Assembly (NCBI RefSeq): GCF_002909445.1
Contig: NZ_PPXC01000003.1
Span: forward strand, 62,001-126,000
Length of the DNA stretch: 64,000 nt
Source: Arthrobacter glacialis
Lineage (GTDB): Bacteria; Actinomycetota; Actinomycetes; Actinomycetales; Micrococcaceae
Direction of reading: 5' to 3'
The notes beneath the pieces are model-generated. The model had not been told where the DNA came from. It did no database searches and saw nothing but the letters and a program-made list of their open reading frames with translations. The position numbers and the translations under genes are program-made. This document shows positions 36,040 to 44,916 of this stretch, one piece after another. The number at the start of each line of letters is the position of its first letter. Position 1 is the stretch's first letter.

Positions 36040-36402
36040 TTAGCGGCGCGCTTTTTCTACGGTCAAAGCTTCCACAGCAGCAACATTTGCCAGCTTGGCA
36101 CCGTAAATGACTGCTGTGACCAGCAGGGCGCACGCTAGGAAAACCATGACGAGCTGGGTGTTGGGGTCCTCCAAGAACAATAACCCGGCCAAGGAAATGG
36201 CTGCCGCGGCAATGCCACTGACCCAGAGCGGCTGCACGGCGGCGGCGTGCCCGGCCTTCCAGGTGTCCTCATTGACCATAGTTTTGGCTGTTCGAATGCC
36301 AAGCAACGGATTCTTCTTGATTTTCCCTGCGGCGCACGCATGATTGGCGGCAGCAATGCCCAGTGAGCACGCGGCAAGAAACAGGAGGGAGAAGATCAGC
36401 AT
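36040..36402 (-). CDS. SdpI-family membrane protein
   Basis: 120 residues with three hydrophobic segments. The motif KNPLLGIRTAKTMVNEDTWK followed by AGHAA is the hallmark of the SdpI/YhfL family; SdpI itself gives immunity to the SdpC toxin in Bacillus. No toxin gene is nearby, so the role is unknown. The ribosome site is weak and the start slightly uncertain. Confidence 0.75.
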   Translation of the reverse strand: MLIFSLLFLAACSLGIAAANHACAAGKIKKNPLLGIRTAKTMVNEDTWKAGHAAAVQPLWVSGIAAAAISLAGLLFLEDPNTQLVMVFLACALLVTAVIYGAKLANVAAVEALTVEKARR

Positions 36403-36423
36403 CCACCAAGCCTAGCGCCAAAG

Positions 36424-36497
36424 CCAACTGACCCGCAGAAAACGCCGAAAATTCACGGTTTTACCGTGTTTTTCGGCGTTTTCTGCGGGTCAGTTGG
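36424..36497. repeat. Long inverted repeat (perfect 28-nt arms), family A
   Basis: Arms 36424-36451 and 36470-36497 are exact reverse complements, starting CCAACTGACCCGCAGAAAAC, around an 18-nt loop that can itself form a small CACGGT/ACCGTG stem. It begins 15 bp after the aquaporin stop (minus strand). No T-run follows. The arm sequence recurs at 52089-52158. Confidence 0.92.
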
Positions 36498-36512
36498 AAA
36501 AGGAAATGCGGG

Positions 36513-37514
36513 TTACTTCTTGCGGCCGTCGAAGAACGCCTGGGCGTCGTCAATCACGGCCCTGTCAGTAGCGGCACTGTCACTATCGGCACCGTCAGTC
36601 TTAACACCCTCAGTCGGGGCAGCCTTCCGGGCAGCTGCGCCGTCGTGGCCGGATGCAGGCACTGGCTTGGGCAGCTTGTCCGTCTCGACCTGCGTTGCCG
36701 AAGAATCCGAAGAATCGGAAGAATCAATGGTGGCGGCATCAGCTGCGGGAGCAGCGGCGTCGTCCGTCAGATCCGCAGCAACCAGGGACGCGGAAGGAGC
36801 GAAGGAACGGAAAATGGCTGCGGCCAAGGCTGCACCAAAGAGCGGGGCGAGCCAGAACAACCACAGCTGGCCGGCGGCCCAGGACTCGGCCAGGAAAACC
36901 ACGGAGGTGGCGCGGGCCGGGTTCAGCGAACCGTTGCTCAGGGGCATGGTGATGCCGATGGCCACAGCAAAGCCCAGGCCAATGCCGACGGGGCCAAGCG
37001 AGGTGGTGTTGCGGGCAGAGGTGATGCCCAGAATCAGTGCCGTCAGCACGGCAACGGCAACAATTTCCACGATCAGCACGCCCACCATGGGCACCTGGGA
37101 CGGGGAATGCGAGTCAAAACCGTTGGCCAGTGCGCCGAACAGTTTGGGCGTTTCGGGGGTGGCACCGGCCGGCATGACCTTGACCAGGGCCAGCAATACA
37201 GCAGTTGCCAGCAGGCCGCCAACAGTCTGGGCCACGATGTACAGGGCCATGGCCGAGTACTTCAGGCGGCCGGCAACGGCCATGCCCAACGAAAACGCCG
37301 GGTTGAAGTAGCCGTTGGAGATGTGCCCGAAGGAAATGATGACGGCCACCATGGCCAGCCCGTAGGCGAAGCCCACTGTGGAGCCTGACCCCGTTGCGCT
37401 AAACAGTGCCGTGGCCAGACCTGCAAACACAATGAAGAAGCTGCCCAGCCCCTCAATGGCAACGCGGGTACTGAGCGGGTAGGCATGCGCCGTAGCCGTT
37501 CCGGGTGTAGTCAT
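36513..37514 (-). CDS. MIP-family channel (aquaporin/glycerol facilitator)
   Basis: 333 residues with six membrane helices. Both half-helix pore motifs are present: NPA in GYFNPAFSLG and NPA in SLNPARATSVVF. Arg after the second NPA is the selectivity-filter arginine. A C-terminal tail of about 80 residues is acidic and rich in Asp, Ser and Ala, unusual for the family and probably cytoplasmic. ATG 37514 (MTTPGTATA) has AAGGA upstream. Water versus glycerol specificity is not decided here. Confidence 0.9.
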   Translation of the reverse strand: MTTPGTATAHAYPLSTRVAIEGLGSFFIVFAGLATALFSATGSGSTVGFAYGLAMVAVIISFGHISNGYFNPAFSLGMAVAGRLKYSAMALYIVAQTVGGLLATAVLLALVKVMPAGATPETPKLFGALANGFDSHSPSQVPMVGVLIVEIVAVAVLTALILGITSARNTTSLGPVGIGLGFAVAIGITMPLSNGSLNPARATSVVFLAESWAAGQLWLFWLAPLFGAALAAAIFRSFAPSASLVAADLTDDAAAPAADAATIDSSDSSDSSATQVETDKLPKPVPASGHDGAAARKAAPTEGVKTDGADSDSAATDRAVIDDAQAFFDGRKK

Positions 37515-37565
37515 GGTGTTGAAATCCTTCGGTAGGAAACATAAAGTCAAGGGCTGCGCCGGGAA

Positions 37566-37973
37566 CTAAATCCCCAAGGCCATGGCACACATGGTGGCGA
37601 GCGCCAGAGCAACTATAGCGGCCGATGCTGTGCGTACCATAAGAGTTGGCACGGTGATGTGGGCACTGCTCTCCAACACCCCAACCCCGGCGTGCAGCAG
37701 GCGGATCCGGACCACCGAACACATCACCAAAATGATGGTTGTCACACTGGCCACCACGGCGCAGATGCCCAGCCCAACGATATGGGCCGGGCTGCCCTGG
37801 CCTATCAATGAGGCACTCTCGGCAGCAGTTTGGGTACCCGCAAGGGCTTGGATCCAGCCGCGCCAAATCAGGACACTGGCGATGATTGCACTCATGACGG
37901 TGCGCCGCCAGGCCAGAGCCGTCCGCTCGGGCTGCAGCCCGGGGTCCCTGGCCGGGGCGTGCGTGGCACCCAA
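37566..37973 (-). CDS. DUF202 membrane protein
   Basis: 135 residues. The N-terminal DPGLQPERTALAWRRTVMSA followed by three membrane helices is the DUF202 pattern. The start is TTG or a nearby codon; no good ribosome site is visible. It lies directly behind another DUF202 gene, an arrangement often seen in actinobacteria. Function unknown. Confidence 0.75.
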   Translation of the reverse strand: MGATHAPARDPGLQPERTALAWRRTVMSAIIASVLIWRGWIQALAGTQTAAESASLIGQGSPAHIVGLGICAVVASVTTIILVMCSVVRIRLLHAGVGVLESSAHITVPTLMVRTASAAIVALALATMCAMALGI

Positions 37974-37974
37974 A

Positions 37975-38331
37975 TTAGGGCCGGACCATAATCAGGACGG
38001 CAAAAACGATGGCCGCCAGAGAGACCACAATAGTCATCCCGAGCATGAGCCAGGAATGCGGCAGCTCTTCATCGTTGCGCATGGCTTGTTCCTGATGGGC
38101 CCAGCGCCGGTAGCTGACCACCGCCAGCACGGCCCCAATCAGGGCCAGCACCATGCACAAGATGATGCGCACCACCGGCGGTGCTATCTCCGGTGCCAGC
38201 TGGTCAATGGCCACAGCCCCTGCCAGCAGGGCCAGTGCAGTGCGCACCCAGGCCAAAAACGTCCGCTCGTTGGCCAGGGAAAACCTGTAGTCAGGCATCG
38301 TCCCGGTCCGTCGCCACGCAGGCTCGCGCAT
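37975..38331 (-). CDS. DUF202 (YidH-like) membrane protein
   Basis: 118 residues with the DUF202 signature YRFSLANERTFLAWVRTALA and three hydrophobic helices. ATG 38331 (MREPAW) is chosen because AGGAG lies just upstream; the ATG at 38343 has none. Followed after one base by the second DUF202 gene. Function unknown. Confidence 0.8.
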   Translation of the reverse strand: MREPAWRRTGTMPDYRFSLANERTFLAWVRTALALLAGAVAIDQLAPEIAPPVVRIILCMVLALIGAVLAVVSYRRWAHQEQAMRNDEELPHSWLMLGMTIVVSLAAIVFAVLIMVRP

Positions 38332-38416
38332 GGGTCTCCTCATTAGTGTGGGGTGGTTGTTCAGCTACGAGTCTACTGGGCATGAATGTCCCACCGAAGG
38401 ACGGTAAATTAGTGTC

Positions 38417-39508
38417 ATGACAATTGCAGCGCAGTCCCCCGGCGAGCCAACGGCCAGCTTTGCCAGCCGCGTCCAAGGAACACTCATGGGAGGCGCGCTG
38501 GGCGACGCCTTCGGCTATTTGGTGGAGTTTGATTCGCTGGCAGAAATCACCGCCCGGTACGGCCCGTCCGGCTTGGTTGACTTGTCCCAGGCTCAGATGC
38601 CGGTGCATTTTTCCGACGACACCCAGATGACCCTCTACACTCTGGATGGTTTGCTGGATGTCCTGGAATGGGCCAACAACGGCGTGGGCGCGGACATCAA
38701 CGCCTGCCAGTGGCTGGCATACCTGCGCTGGTTCAAGACCCAGGGTGTTCCCGGCGCCGAGCACGCCCCCGAGCAGGCGCCGCGCTGGATTGATGCCCAG
38801 AGCGTCCTGCACCACCAGCGCCACCCGGGAAGCGCCTGCCTGAGCGGGCTCGCCACGGGTGAGATGGGTACGGCTTTCCGGCCCGTGAACCTTGATTCCA
38901 AGGGCTGCGGGACGGTCATGCGCTCCGCTCCTTACGGCCTGCTGCCCAATGTTGAGGCCGAAACCGTCTACAAGATGAGTTCCGACGCCGCGTCCCTGAC
39001 CCACGGACACCCTTCCGCGCGCCAGAGCTCCGGGGCGTTTAGCTGGCTCATCCATGAGCTGGTGGTGGGCGGCTTGCCGCTCCGGGCTGCGGCCGAGTCC
39101 GCCCGGGACCGTGCCGCTGCCGAGCCCTCCCCCGACGCCGAGCTGCTCGCCCGTCTGGCGGCGGCCCTTACGCTTTCCACGCACGACGGCGAACCCCTGA
39201 ACGGCGATTCCCTCACCGCCGCGCTGGGCTTGGGTTGGGTGGCGGAGGAGGCTCTGGCTGTGGCCCTCTACGCAGTGCTGTCCACCGCAGCAACGTCGTC
39301 CTCGCCCGTGGAACACTTTCTCGCTGCACAGCGTTTGGCCGTGAACCACAGCGGCGACAGTGATTCCACCGGATCCATTGCCGGGAACATCCTTGGTGCG
39401 CTCTACGGGGAAGCGGCCTTGCCGCCGTCGTGGCTTACGCTGTGCGAGGCACCGGCCCTGATTCGCCGCCTGGGAGCTGACTTCATCAAGCTCACCACCG
39501 GGGAGTAA
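38417..39508 (+). CDS. ADP-ribosylglycohydrolase family protein
   Basis: 363 residues. The di-metal ARH fold is marked by MGGALGDAFGYLVEF at the N-terminus, FSDDTQMTLYTLDGLL and the C-terminal NHSGDSDSTGSIAGNILGAL. Family members remove ADP-ribose from proteins or small molecules. It is encoded alone. A link to NAD turnover in the same window is only suggestive. Confidence 0.9.
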   Translation: MTIAAQSPGEPTASFASRVQGTLMGGALGDAFGYLVEFDSLAEITARYGPSGLVDLSQAQMPVHFSDDTQMTLYTLDGLLDVLEWANNGVGADINACQWLAYLRWFKTQGVPGAEHAPEQAPRWIDAQSVLHHQRHPGSACLSGLATGEMGTAFRPVNLDSKGCGTVMRSAPYGLLPNVEAETVYKMSSDAASLTHGHPSARQSSGAFSWLIHELVVGGLPLRAAAESARDRAAAEPSPDAELLARLAAALTLSTHDGEPLNGDSLTAALGLGWVAEEALAVALYAVLSTAATSSSPVEHFLAAQRLAVNHSGDSDSTGSIAGNILGALYGEAALPPSWLTLCEAPALIRRLGADFIKLTTGE

Positions 39509-39554
39509 CTTGGCGCTGGCGCTCTCAATTATTGCGCAGTCAGTTAGTGCCCCG

Positions 39555-40097
39555 TCAGTGCGTGCGCAGCGTGAAGTTGGCGCATTCGGCACAGATGCTG
39601 GCGGGGATGAGCCCGCGGCGCTGGAGCCAGCCAAAGATCAGGCAGCCCAGGCACAAACCGATTACCGCCTCGAGCGAGGCGGCCATCAGCAGCATGACCA
39701 TGAGCAACCAGCCAAGGGGTGCCACGCCTGACAGGAGCAGCACAAACGCCGCGATGGACAGGACAGCACCAATCCCCTGGGCGAACCGTTTTGGCGGGCC
39801 AGGCACCAATTTGGGTGCGCCCAGGCGCGGGGCCAGGACCTTCACAGACAGTTGGGCGGCCGGGGAGATGCGTGGGCCAAAGGCTACGCGCAGGGCAAAT
39901 CCCGCCGCGATGATCCCCACCAGCCACACGATCGATCCAACCACTGCCACCAGTGCCAGGACCACAATGATGCCGGCGGTGAATCGTGCCGCGTATTCAT
40001 TGACCGGGTTCGGGAAGGCGAAGAACCGCTTGAGGGCGCCGGGCCGGGGAGGCTGCACGGAATCGGCTGCGGCGTGGAACTTCGCTAGCTGTGTCAT
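39555..40097 (-). CDS. DUF4395 membrane protein
   Basis: 180 residues. FFAFPNPVNEYAARFTAG at the start, membrane helices, and a C-terminal LEAVIGLCLGCLIFGWLQRR are the DUF4395 hallmarks, including a Cys pair in GLCLGC. Homologues often sit near thiol-redox or sulfur genes, but not here. ATG 40097 is supported by conservation. Confidence 0.8.
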   Translation of the reverse strand: MTQLAKFHAAADSVQPPRPGALKRFFAFPNPVNEYAARFTAGIIVVLALVAVVGSIVWLVGIIAAGFALRVAFGPRISPAAQLSVKVLAPRLGAPKLVPGPPKRFAQGIGAVLSIAAFVLLLSGVAPLGWLLMVMLLMAASLEAVIGLCLGCLIFGWLQRRGLIPASICAECANFTLRTH

Positions 40098-40190
40098 GTT
40101 CCCACAGTAGGACGCGGCAGCACTGGAAATAAAGCATTGTTGCCCCATGTGACAGCCGGTTGCCATTTGACAGCCCGGCGTGGGGGCAGG

Positions 40191-40598
40191 CTACGGCCGG
40201 CGGTCTGCCGGTGAGCCGTCGCGTTCCAGCAGCGCCAAGCAGGCGGCTGGTGCAATCCGGCGGTAGGAGCTGTCCAGTAGCTCGGCAATTTCCTGCCAAT
40301 CCGGCTCGGCCAGGGTCAGATCGAGCCCCACCCAGCCGTACGGTCCAATGTAGGAGGGGAGGTAGAAACGCGGGTCTGCCAGCAACGCCTCACGCTCGTC
40401 AGCTTCCGGCAGCACCTGGATGGAGGCGGGCCGGGGGTGCCCGCTTTGGCCCTGGCCGTAATACGCAAAGATTTTGCCGCATCTGAACGTGGGCCGACCA
40501 AAAGTTTCCTTCTCGATGGCCTCCGGGAAGGCAAAGCACAGGCCCCGCAGCCGGAGCAGGAATGGGTCATCGTCGCTGTACATTCGAGGATGGGCCAT
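40191..40598 (-). CDS. MmcQ/YjbR family protein
   Basis: 135 residues. FPEAIEKETFGRPTFRCGKI and FAYYG near the N-terminus and PSYIGPYGWVGLDL in the second half are the CyaY-like YjbR fold landmarks. Sometimes annotated as DNA-binding, but the function is unproven. Confidence 0.85.
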   Translation of the reverse strand: MAHPRMYSDDDPFLLRLRGLCFAFPEAIEKETFGRPTFRCGKIFAYYGQGQSGHPRPASIQVLPEADEREALLADPRFYLPSYIGPYGWVGLDLTLAEPDWQEIAELLDSSYRRIAPAACLALLERDGSPADRRP

Positions 40599-40719
40599 GG
40601 GAGCATCCTAGGCGCGCGGGCCCCGGTGGCACCAGCACCAAATCCCGCCGATGAGGCTGATGACGTCGATGTGGTGATCCGCGCCGGATATATCAGCAGC
40701 GAATCACCAAAGCTGCGTC

Positions 40720-41718
40720 TTAGCCGATCATCTGCATGAATTCGCCCTCGGAAAGCACCTCAATGCCCTGGCCGCGGCGCTGCAATTCCAGCACCCGCTG
40801 CGCCTTGGAGGTGAGCCGCCCGCTGCGCAGATCGGTGGCCGTGAACCCGCTGCCCACCACCAGCACAGTGGTTTTGAGTGTCACATTACTGGCGCATTGG
40901 GCACCGTACACGGCTGCTCGCTGCTTTGCCTCGGGACGCCCCAGGCTCAGGTCGCCGGTGAAGACCAGCGTCTGCCCAAACAAGGGGTGTGAATCATCGG
41001 CGTGTGGATTCGGCAGCGGGTTGGGGCCTTCCGTGGACCAGCTGACGCGGCCGCCCCGGACGGCACCGCCGGCAATCCCCGCCTTCATCTCCGCCATCTT
41101 CTCCAGGGCCGAGCGGGTGGCCTTGGACATCTCGTCCCGGGCAGGGTCGTAGGCGTCAACGTGGGGCATGGCCAGTTTCATCGAGGCAAAAATGTCCTGG
41201 ACGCTGTTGGCGCCGTGCTTGGCGGCAATGTCCACCATGATCCCGGCGCAGGCCCGCGCATCTTCTGTGGCGTCGTGGTGGTTGAGCAGCGGGACTCCTG
41301 CCTCCTGCGCCACGAACGGCAGCGAGTAGGACGGGAGTGAATAGTTCTTGCGGGACAGGATCACCGTGCACGCATAGTCAAAGGCCGGCGAGGTCATGCC
41401 GGAGACTTCCGACGCCGAACGGATCACGCCCACATCAAAGGCGGCATTGTGCGCCACCAGGGCATCCTGGCCAATAAAGTCCAGCACCTCCGGAAAGACC
41501 TCACGGAAGCGCGGGGCGGTGGCAACGTCGTCGGGGGTGATCCCGTGGATGGTGATGTTTCGGGAGTCAAAGTGGTCATGGCCAACGGGCGGGCGCATGA
41601 GCCAGTAGCCCTCATCCACAATCACCCCGCCACGGACCTTTGTCAGACCCACGGAGCAGGGCGATCCCCTAAATCCGTTGGCGGTTTCAAAATCGATGGC
41701 AGTAAAGTCCAGAGGCAC
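40720..41718 (-). CDS. DEDDh exonuclease with C-terminal BRCT domain
   Basis: 332 residues. The exonuclease domain (about 1-175) shows DFTAIDFETANG (Exo I), ALVAHNAAFDVGVI (Exo II) and LNHHDATEDARACAGI (Exo IIIh), so the acidic/His set is intact. After a linker, LFGQTLVFTGDLSLG…VLVVG (about 245-332) is a BRCT domain, as in NAD-dependent DNA ligases. The exonuclease-BRCT fusion resembles the DNA polymerase III epsilon-like proteins of actinobacteria. Probable DNA repair or proofreading role. Confidence 0.88.
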   Translation of the reverse strand: MPLDFTAIDFETANGFRGSPCSVGLTKVRGGVIVDEGYWLMRPPVGHDHFDSRNITIHGITPDDVATAPRFREVFPEVLDFIGQDALVAHNAAFDVGVIRSASEVSGMTSPAFDYACTVILSRKNYSLPSYSLPFVAQEAGVPLLNHHDATEDARACAGIMVDIAAKHGANSVQDIFASMKLAMPHVDAYDPARDEMSKATRSALEKMAEMKAGIAGGAVRGGRVSWSTEGPNPLPNPHADDSHPLFGQTLVFTGDLSLGRPEAKQRAAVYGAQCASNVTLKTTVLVVGSGFTATDLRSGRLTSKAQRVLELQRRGQGIEVLSEGEFMQMIG

Positions 41719-41788
41719 CCATCAAGGCTACCGCCCGCCGCGGACGCTTAATACATCTCGAGCCGTGCGTCACACCCCTGCCCCAGCG

Positions 41789-41839
41789 CAAAGGTAAGTC
41801 CGACGCCGGGCTTGCGTTCCGGCGTCGGACTTACCTTTG
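41789..41839. repeat. Inverted repeat (21-nt arms) after the ABC permease gene
   Basis: AAAGGTAAGTCCGACGCCGG (41790-41809) opposes its exact complement at 41819-41838, plus one more pair. It starts 8 bp past the permease stop (minus strand). Only three T follow, so termination is possible but weak. Confidence 0.85.
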
Positions 41840-41846
41840 AATTTCT

Positions 41847-42536
41847 CTAGGGTGTGGCCCGGCGCAGTGTCAGGTAGGCGCCAACTCCCAGCATGAGAAC
41901 CAGGGCCAGAGCCAGCACTCCGATGCTGGCCGGCGTCAGGGTGATGGCCCACGCTCCGACCGCTGGCCACCAGCCCTGCAGCGTGATGAGGGCGATGGCA
42001 CCGACCAGCAGCACCGCCAGCGAGAGCGACATGACCAGCGTTCCCGTCGCCTGCCAGCGCTTGTAAACGGTGGCGAACCAGAAACCCAGCAGGAACAGGA
42101 ACATCATCATGACGAAGTAAAAGAACCATTGGATGAACCACGGCTGGTCCGCGACCCAGGAGATGGCAAACATGCGGCCCTGCAGGTTCCAGCCGTTGGT
42201 GGCGCTTTCAATGAGGCCCAGCACCACATACAGGGCTGCAATCCCGGCAGCAAGCACAGTGAACAGCCCCACCGTGCCAAGGAAGAAGTTCCGGCGGCTG
42301 ATGCTCAGGCCCTGCGAGAACGGGAAGCTCAGGGTCAGGGACTGGATGCCCAGGCCAAAGAAGTACCACATGACCGCCTGGCCAGCGCCGGAGTATTTGA
42401 CGCCCACCGAGTCCGGGATCAGGGCCCAAATGACCATGCTGAGCAGGAACGATCCTGTGATGATCACAGCAGGTATGCCCAGAAACGTCCATTTGTTGAT
42501 GAGCTGCATTTTGGCAACTCCCAGTGCGCGGTTCAT
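41847..42536 (-). CDS. ABC transporter permease of a GntR-linked cassette
   Basis: 229 residues with about six membrane helices, and no soluble domain. Its ATG overlaps the ATPase stop by ATGA. With the ATPase and the GntR regulator upstream it forms a three-gene exporter unit like B. subtilis Ytr/Bcr-type systems. I cannot assign a substrate. Confidence 0.8.
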   Translation of the reverse strand: MNRALGVAKMQLINKWTFLGIPAVIITGSFLLSMVIWALIPDSVGVKYSGAGQAVMWYFFGLGIQSLTLSFPFSQGLSISRRNFFLGTVGLFTVLAAGIAALYVVLGLIESATNGWNLQGRMFAISWVADQPWFIQWFFYFVMMMFLFLLGFWFATVYKRWQATGTLVMSLSLAVLLVGAIALITLQGWWPAVGAWAITLTPASIGVLALALVLMLGVGAYLTLRRATP

Positions 42537-43480
42537 CGTGATGCTCCTGTCCGGGTGATCTTCGGGTTTGCTTCGACGGGGTCCGGGGACGGGCCGTCCA
42601 GGGCCGCCTCGGCGTCGAGCGTTTTTCGGATGACCAACTGCTGGAGCGACACCGGCCCCAGTTCCAGGCCAAGCTCTTGGGCTTCGCGGCGTTCGGCGGC
42701 CGTCAGGGAACCCTCCAGGGTGAGCGACAGCAACGCACCGATGCTCTCCCTGTGCAGGACGCTGCGGCCTGCGGCAAATGACTCGACGCGCGCACTGGTG
42801 CCGGCAATATTGATGGCTGATCCGCGGATGTTCTCGGCGTCGTCGTCAAGGATGATGCGGCCCTTGTCAATGATGATGACGTGCTCGAGCAGATTCGCCA
42901 CCTCGTCAATCAGGTGTGAGGACAAGACGATGGTGCGCGGGAATTCCGTGTAGTCAGCCAACAGCCTGTCGTAAAAGAGCTGCCGTGCCACTGCATCCAG
43001 GCCCAGATAGGGTTCGTCGAAGAAGGTCAACTCCGCACGTGAGGCGAGCCCAATGATGACGCCCACTGCCGAAAGCTGGCCGCGCGAGAGCTTTTTGATT
43101 CGGCGCTTCATGGGCAGTTGGAATTCCTTGGCCAATTGCAGGGCCAGCGCGTTGTCCCAATTTTTGTAGAACAACGCTGCTGCCTTGAAAGCGTGCACCG
43201 GCTTGAAGTCATCCGGGTACTTCTGTGATTCACGGATGAAGCAAATCCTGCTGAGCACTTTTTCATTTTCATAGGGGTGCTCCCCGAAGACGCTCACGGA
43301 TCCGCTGCTGGCAAAACCCTGGGCAGTCAGGATGGACATGAGGGTTGTCTTGCCGGCGCCGTTGCGGCCCAGCAAGCCGTAGATCTTGTCCCGCTCCAGG
43401 CTGAGGCTGACGCCATCGAGGGCCTGGACGTCACGGTAGCGCCGACGAAGGTCCATCACCTGGACAATGGATGTGCTCAT
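42533..43480 (-). CDS. ABC transporter ATP-binding protein of a GntR-linked cassette
   Basis: 315 residues. Walker A GLLGRNGAGKTTLM, signature IKKLSRGQLSAVG, Walker B LTFFDEPYLGLDA and the switch His in VLSSHLIDEV are all present. A C-terminal extension of about 90 residues follows the nucleotide-binding domain. It overlaps both the GntR gene and the permease gene by four bases. Confidence 0.92.
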   Translation of the reverse strand: MSTSIVQVMDLRRRYRDVQALDGVSLSLERDKIYGLLGRNGAGKTTLMSILTAQGFASSGSVSVFGEHPYENEKVLSRICFIRESQKYPDDFKPVHAFKAAALFYKNWDNALALQLAKEFQLPMKRRIKKLSRGQLSAVGVIIGLASRAELTFFDEPYLGLDAVARQLFYDRLLADYTEFPRTIVLSSHLIDEVANLLEHVIIIDKGRIILDDDAENIRGSAINIAGTSARVESFAAGRSVLHRESIGALLSLTLEGSLTAAERREAQELGLELGPVSLQQLVIRKTLDAEAALDGPSPDPVEANPKITRTGASR

Positions 43481-43878
43481 AACGCGCCTTCTTTCGCATT
43501 GGCTCTGGTGTTTTCTTCCCCTGCGCCCGGGTCCCGGGCCAGCATCTCCGCCAGCGCAACGCCGTCGATCCCCAACTTGCGGGCCTCACTGGCCAGCGGG
43601 CGGACAAACTGTTCGTAAAAATCCTCCCGGCGCCGGCCCATCAGCACGGCGCGGGATCCGGTGGCAACAAACATGCCGATTCCCCTCTTCTTGTAAAGGA
43701 TCCCGTCATCAACAAGGCGGTTGACGCCCTTGGCTGCCGTGGCCGGGTTGATCCTGTGGAAAGCCGCAAACTCATTGGTGGAAGGTACTTGCGTCTCTTC
43801 GCCCAGAGCCCCGTCAACTATGTCGTTCTCGATCATTTCCGCAATCTGCAAAAAGATCGGCTTGCTGTCATCAATCAC
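43477..43878 (-). CDS. GntR-family regulator (YtrA subfamily)
   Basis: 133 residues. The winged helix is LGEETQVPSTNEFAAFHRIN then PATAAKGVNRLVDDGILYKK. A short C-terminal dimerisation tail and no large ligand domain place it in the YtrA group, which represses adjacent ABC exporter genes. GTG start. A promoter and inverted repeats lie 70-100 bp upstream. Confidence 0.9.
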   Translation of the reverse strand: MIDDSKPIFLQIAEMIENDIVDGALGEETQVPSTNEFAAFHRINPATAAKGVNRLVDDGILYKKRGIGMFVATGSRAVLMGRRREDFYEQFVRPLASEARKLGIDGVALAEMLARDPGAGEENTRANAKEGAL

Positions 43879-43933
43879 CGGCCATCACCGCCAAGCCCCG
43901 GCCGCCCGGACCGCTAGCCAACCCCATTGGTTC

Positions 43934-43977
43934 ATTACTCATGTAACTAACCATACAAGCAATGAAGTAATAGTCAA
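43934..43977 (-). promoter_or_regulatory. Promoter and candidate operator of the GntR-ABC operon
   Basis: Minus strand: -35 TTGACT (43977-43972), a 16-nt spacer and -10 TATGGT (43955-43950). ATTACT (43934-43939) and AGTAAT (43966-43971) form an inverted repeat around the -10, a likely autoregulatory site. Confidence 0.5.
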
Positions 43978-44042
43978 GGGGTGCCCGAAACATCAGCCCA
44001 TGGATGGAGGAAGCGTCCAGCTAAGTGCCGTAATCTGGAACG

Positions 44043-44777
44043 GTGATACTAACCGCACTCAGTGACTCTGCCCTGCCCGCGCTTGTGGGACACGGAGCCG
44101 TACCCTCCCTCGGCTTCCTCCCCGACTGGCTGGATCCCATGAAGATCCTGGACAACTCCGCCCTGGGCTTCTGGGTAGTGATCATTGCCTGCGCCATCAT
44201 CTTCGCCGAAACCGGCCTGCTGGTGGGCTTCTTCCTGCCGGGCGATTCACTGCTGTTCACGGCCGGCCTGCTGGTGAGCACCGGCGCCATGCCCGTGAAC
44301 ATCTATGTGTTGATGGGGATGTTGATTGTCTCCGGTTTCGTAGGCAATCAGATGGGCTACTACATCGGCTACAAGGCCGGCCCCGCCATCTTCAACAAGC
44401 CCGACTCCAAGTTTTTCAAGAAGCAACATGTGGACAGCGCACACGCCTTCTTCGAAAAGCACGGCGGCAAGGCCCTGATCCTGGCCCGCTTCGTCCCGAT
44501 TGTGCGCACCTTTGTTCCCGTCATTGTGGGCGTCGCCAAGATGGACATGCGCAAGTTCCTGCTCTTCAACGCCATTGGCGCCGTGCTGTGGGCAGGCGGA
44601 GTCACCTACTTGGGTTACTTCCTGGGCAACAAGGTGCCGTGGGTGCGCGACAACCTCGACATCATCTTCATCGCCATTGTTGCCGTCTCGGTCATCCCCA
44701 TTGGCATCGAGTTCCTCAAGGCCCTGAGCAGCCGTCGCAAGAAGAAGGTCACGCAGCAGGCCGAGCCCACCCCGTAA
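44043..44777 (+). CDS. DedA-family membrane protein
   Basis: 244 residues. ETGLLVGFFLPGDSLLFTAG and GGKALILARFVPIVRTFVPV with IVGVAKMDMRKF are the core DedA/SNARE-associated motifs; the Arg residues are those essential in E. coli DedA proteins. The family is implicated in undecaprenyl-phosphate recycling and membrane homeostasis. GTG start; a strong terminator follows. Confidence 0.9.
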   Translation: MILTALSDSALPALVGHGAVPSLGFLPDWLDPMKILDNSALGFWVVIIACAIIFAETGLLVGFFLPGDSLLFTAGLLVSTGAMPVNIYVLMGMLIVSGFVGNQMGYYIGYKAGPAIFNKPDSKFFKKQHVDSAHAFFEKHGGKALILARFVPIVRTFVPVIVGVAKMDMRKFLLFNAIGAVLWAGGVTYLGYFLGNKVPWVRDNLDIIFIAIVAVSVIPIGIEFLKALSSRRKKKVTQQAEPTP

Positions 44778-44801
44778 TTTTCACAGTTCCCGCAACCATC
44801 G

Positions 44802-44839
44802 AAAAGCGACCCGCAGCAAATTGCTGCGGGTCGCTTTTT
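44802..44839 (+). terminator. Intrinsic terminator after the DedA gene
   Basis: AAAAGCGACCCGCAGCAA opposes TTGCTGCGGGTCGCTTTTT with five T at the end. A-run on the other side makes it potentially bidirectional. Confidence 0.85.
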
Positions 44840-44850
44840 GCTTTCCCCCA

Positions 44851-44916
44851 CCCAACTATGACGCAGTAGGTGCTGGAAATCGCCGTGAATTTAGCACCTA
44901 CTGCGTCATAGTTGGG
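44851..44916. repeat. Inverted repeat (perfect 24-nt arms) overlapping the rdgB 3' end
   Basis: Arms 44851-44874 and 44893-44916 are exact complements (AGCACCTACTGCGTCATAGT in the right arm). The right arm includes the rdgB stop codon and its last few codons. No T-run follows. Confidence 0.92.

Noticed and set aside
36040-36402. Toxin-immunity system around the SdpI-like gene
   Set aside because: No SdpC-like toxin or regulator gene is adjacent; neighbours are sbcD and an aquaporin.
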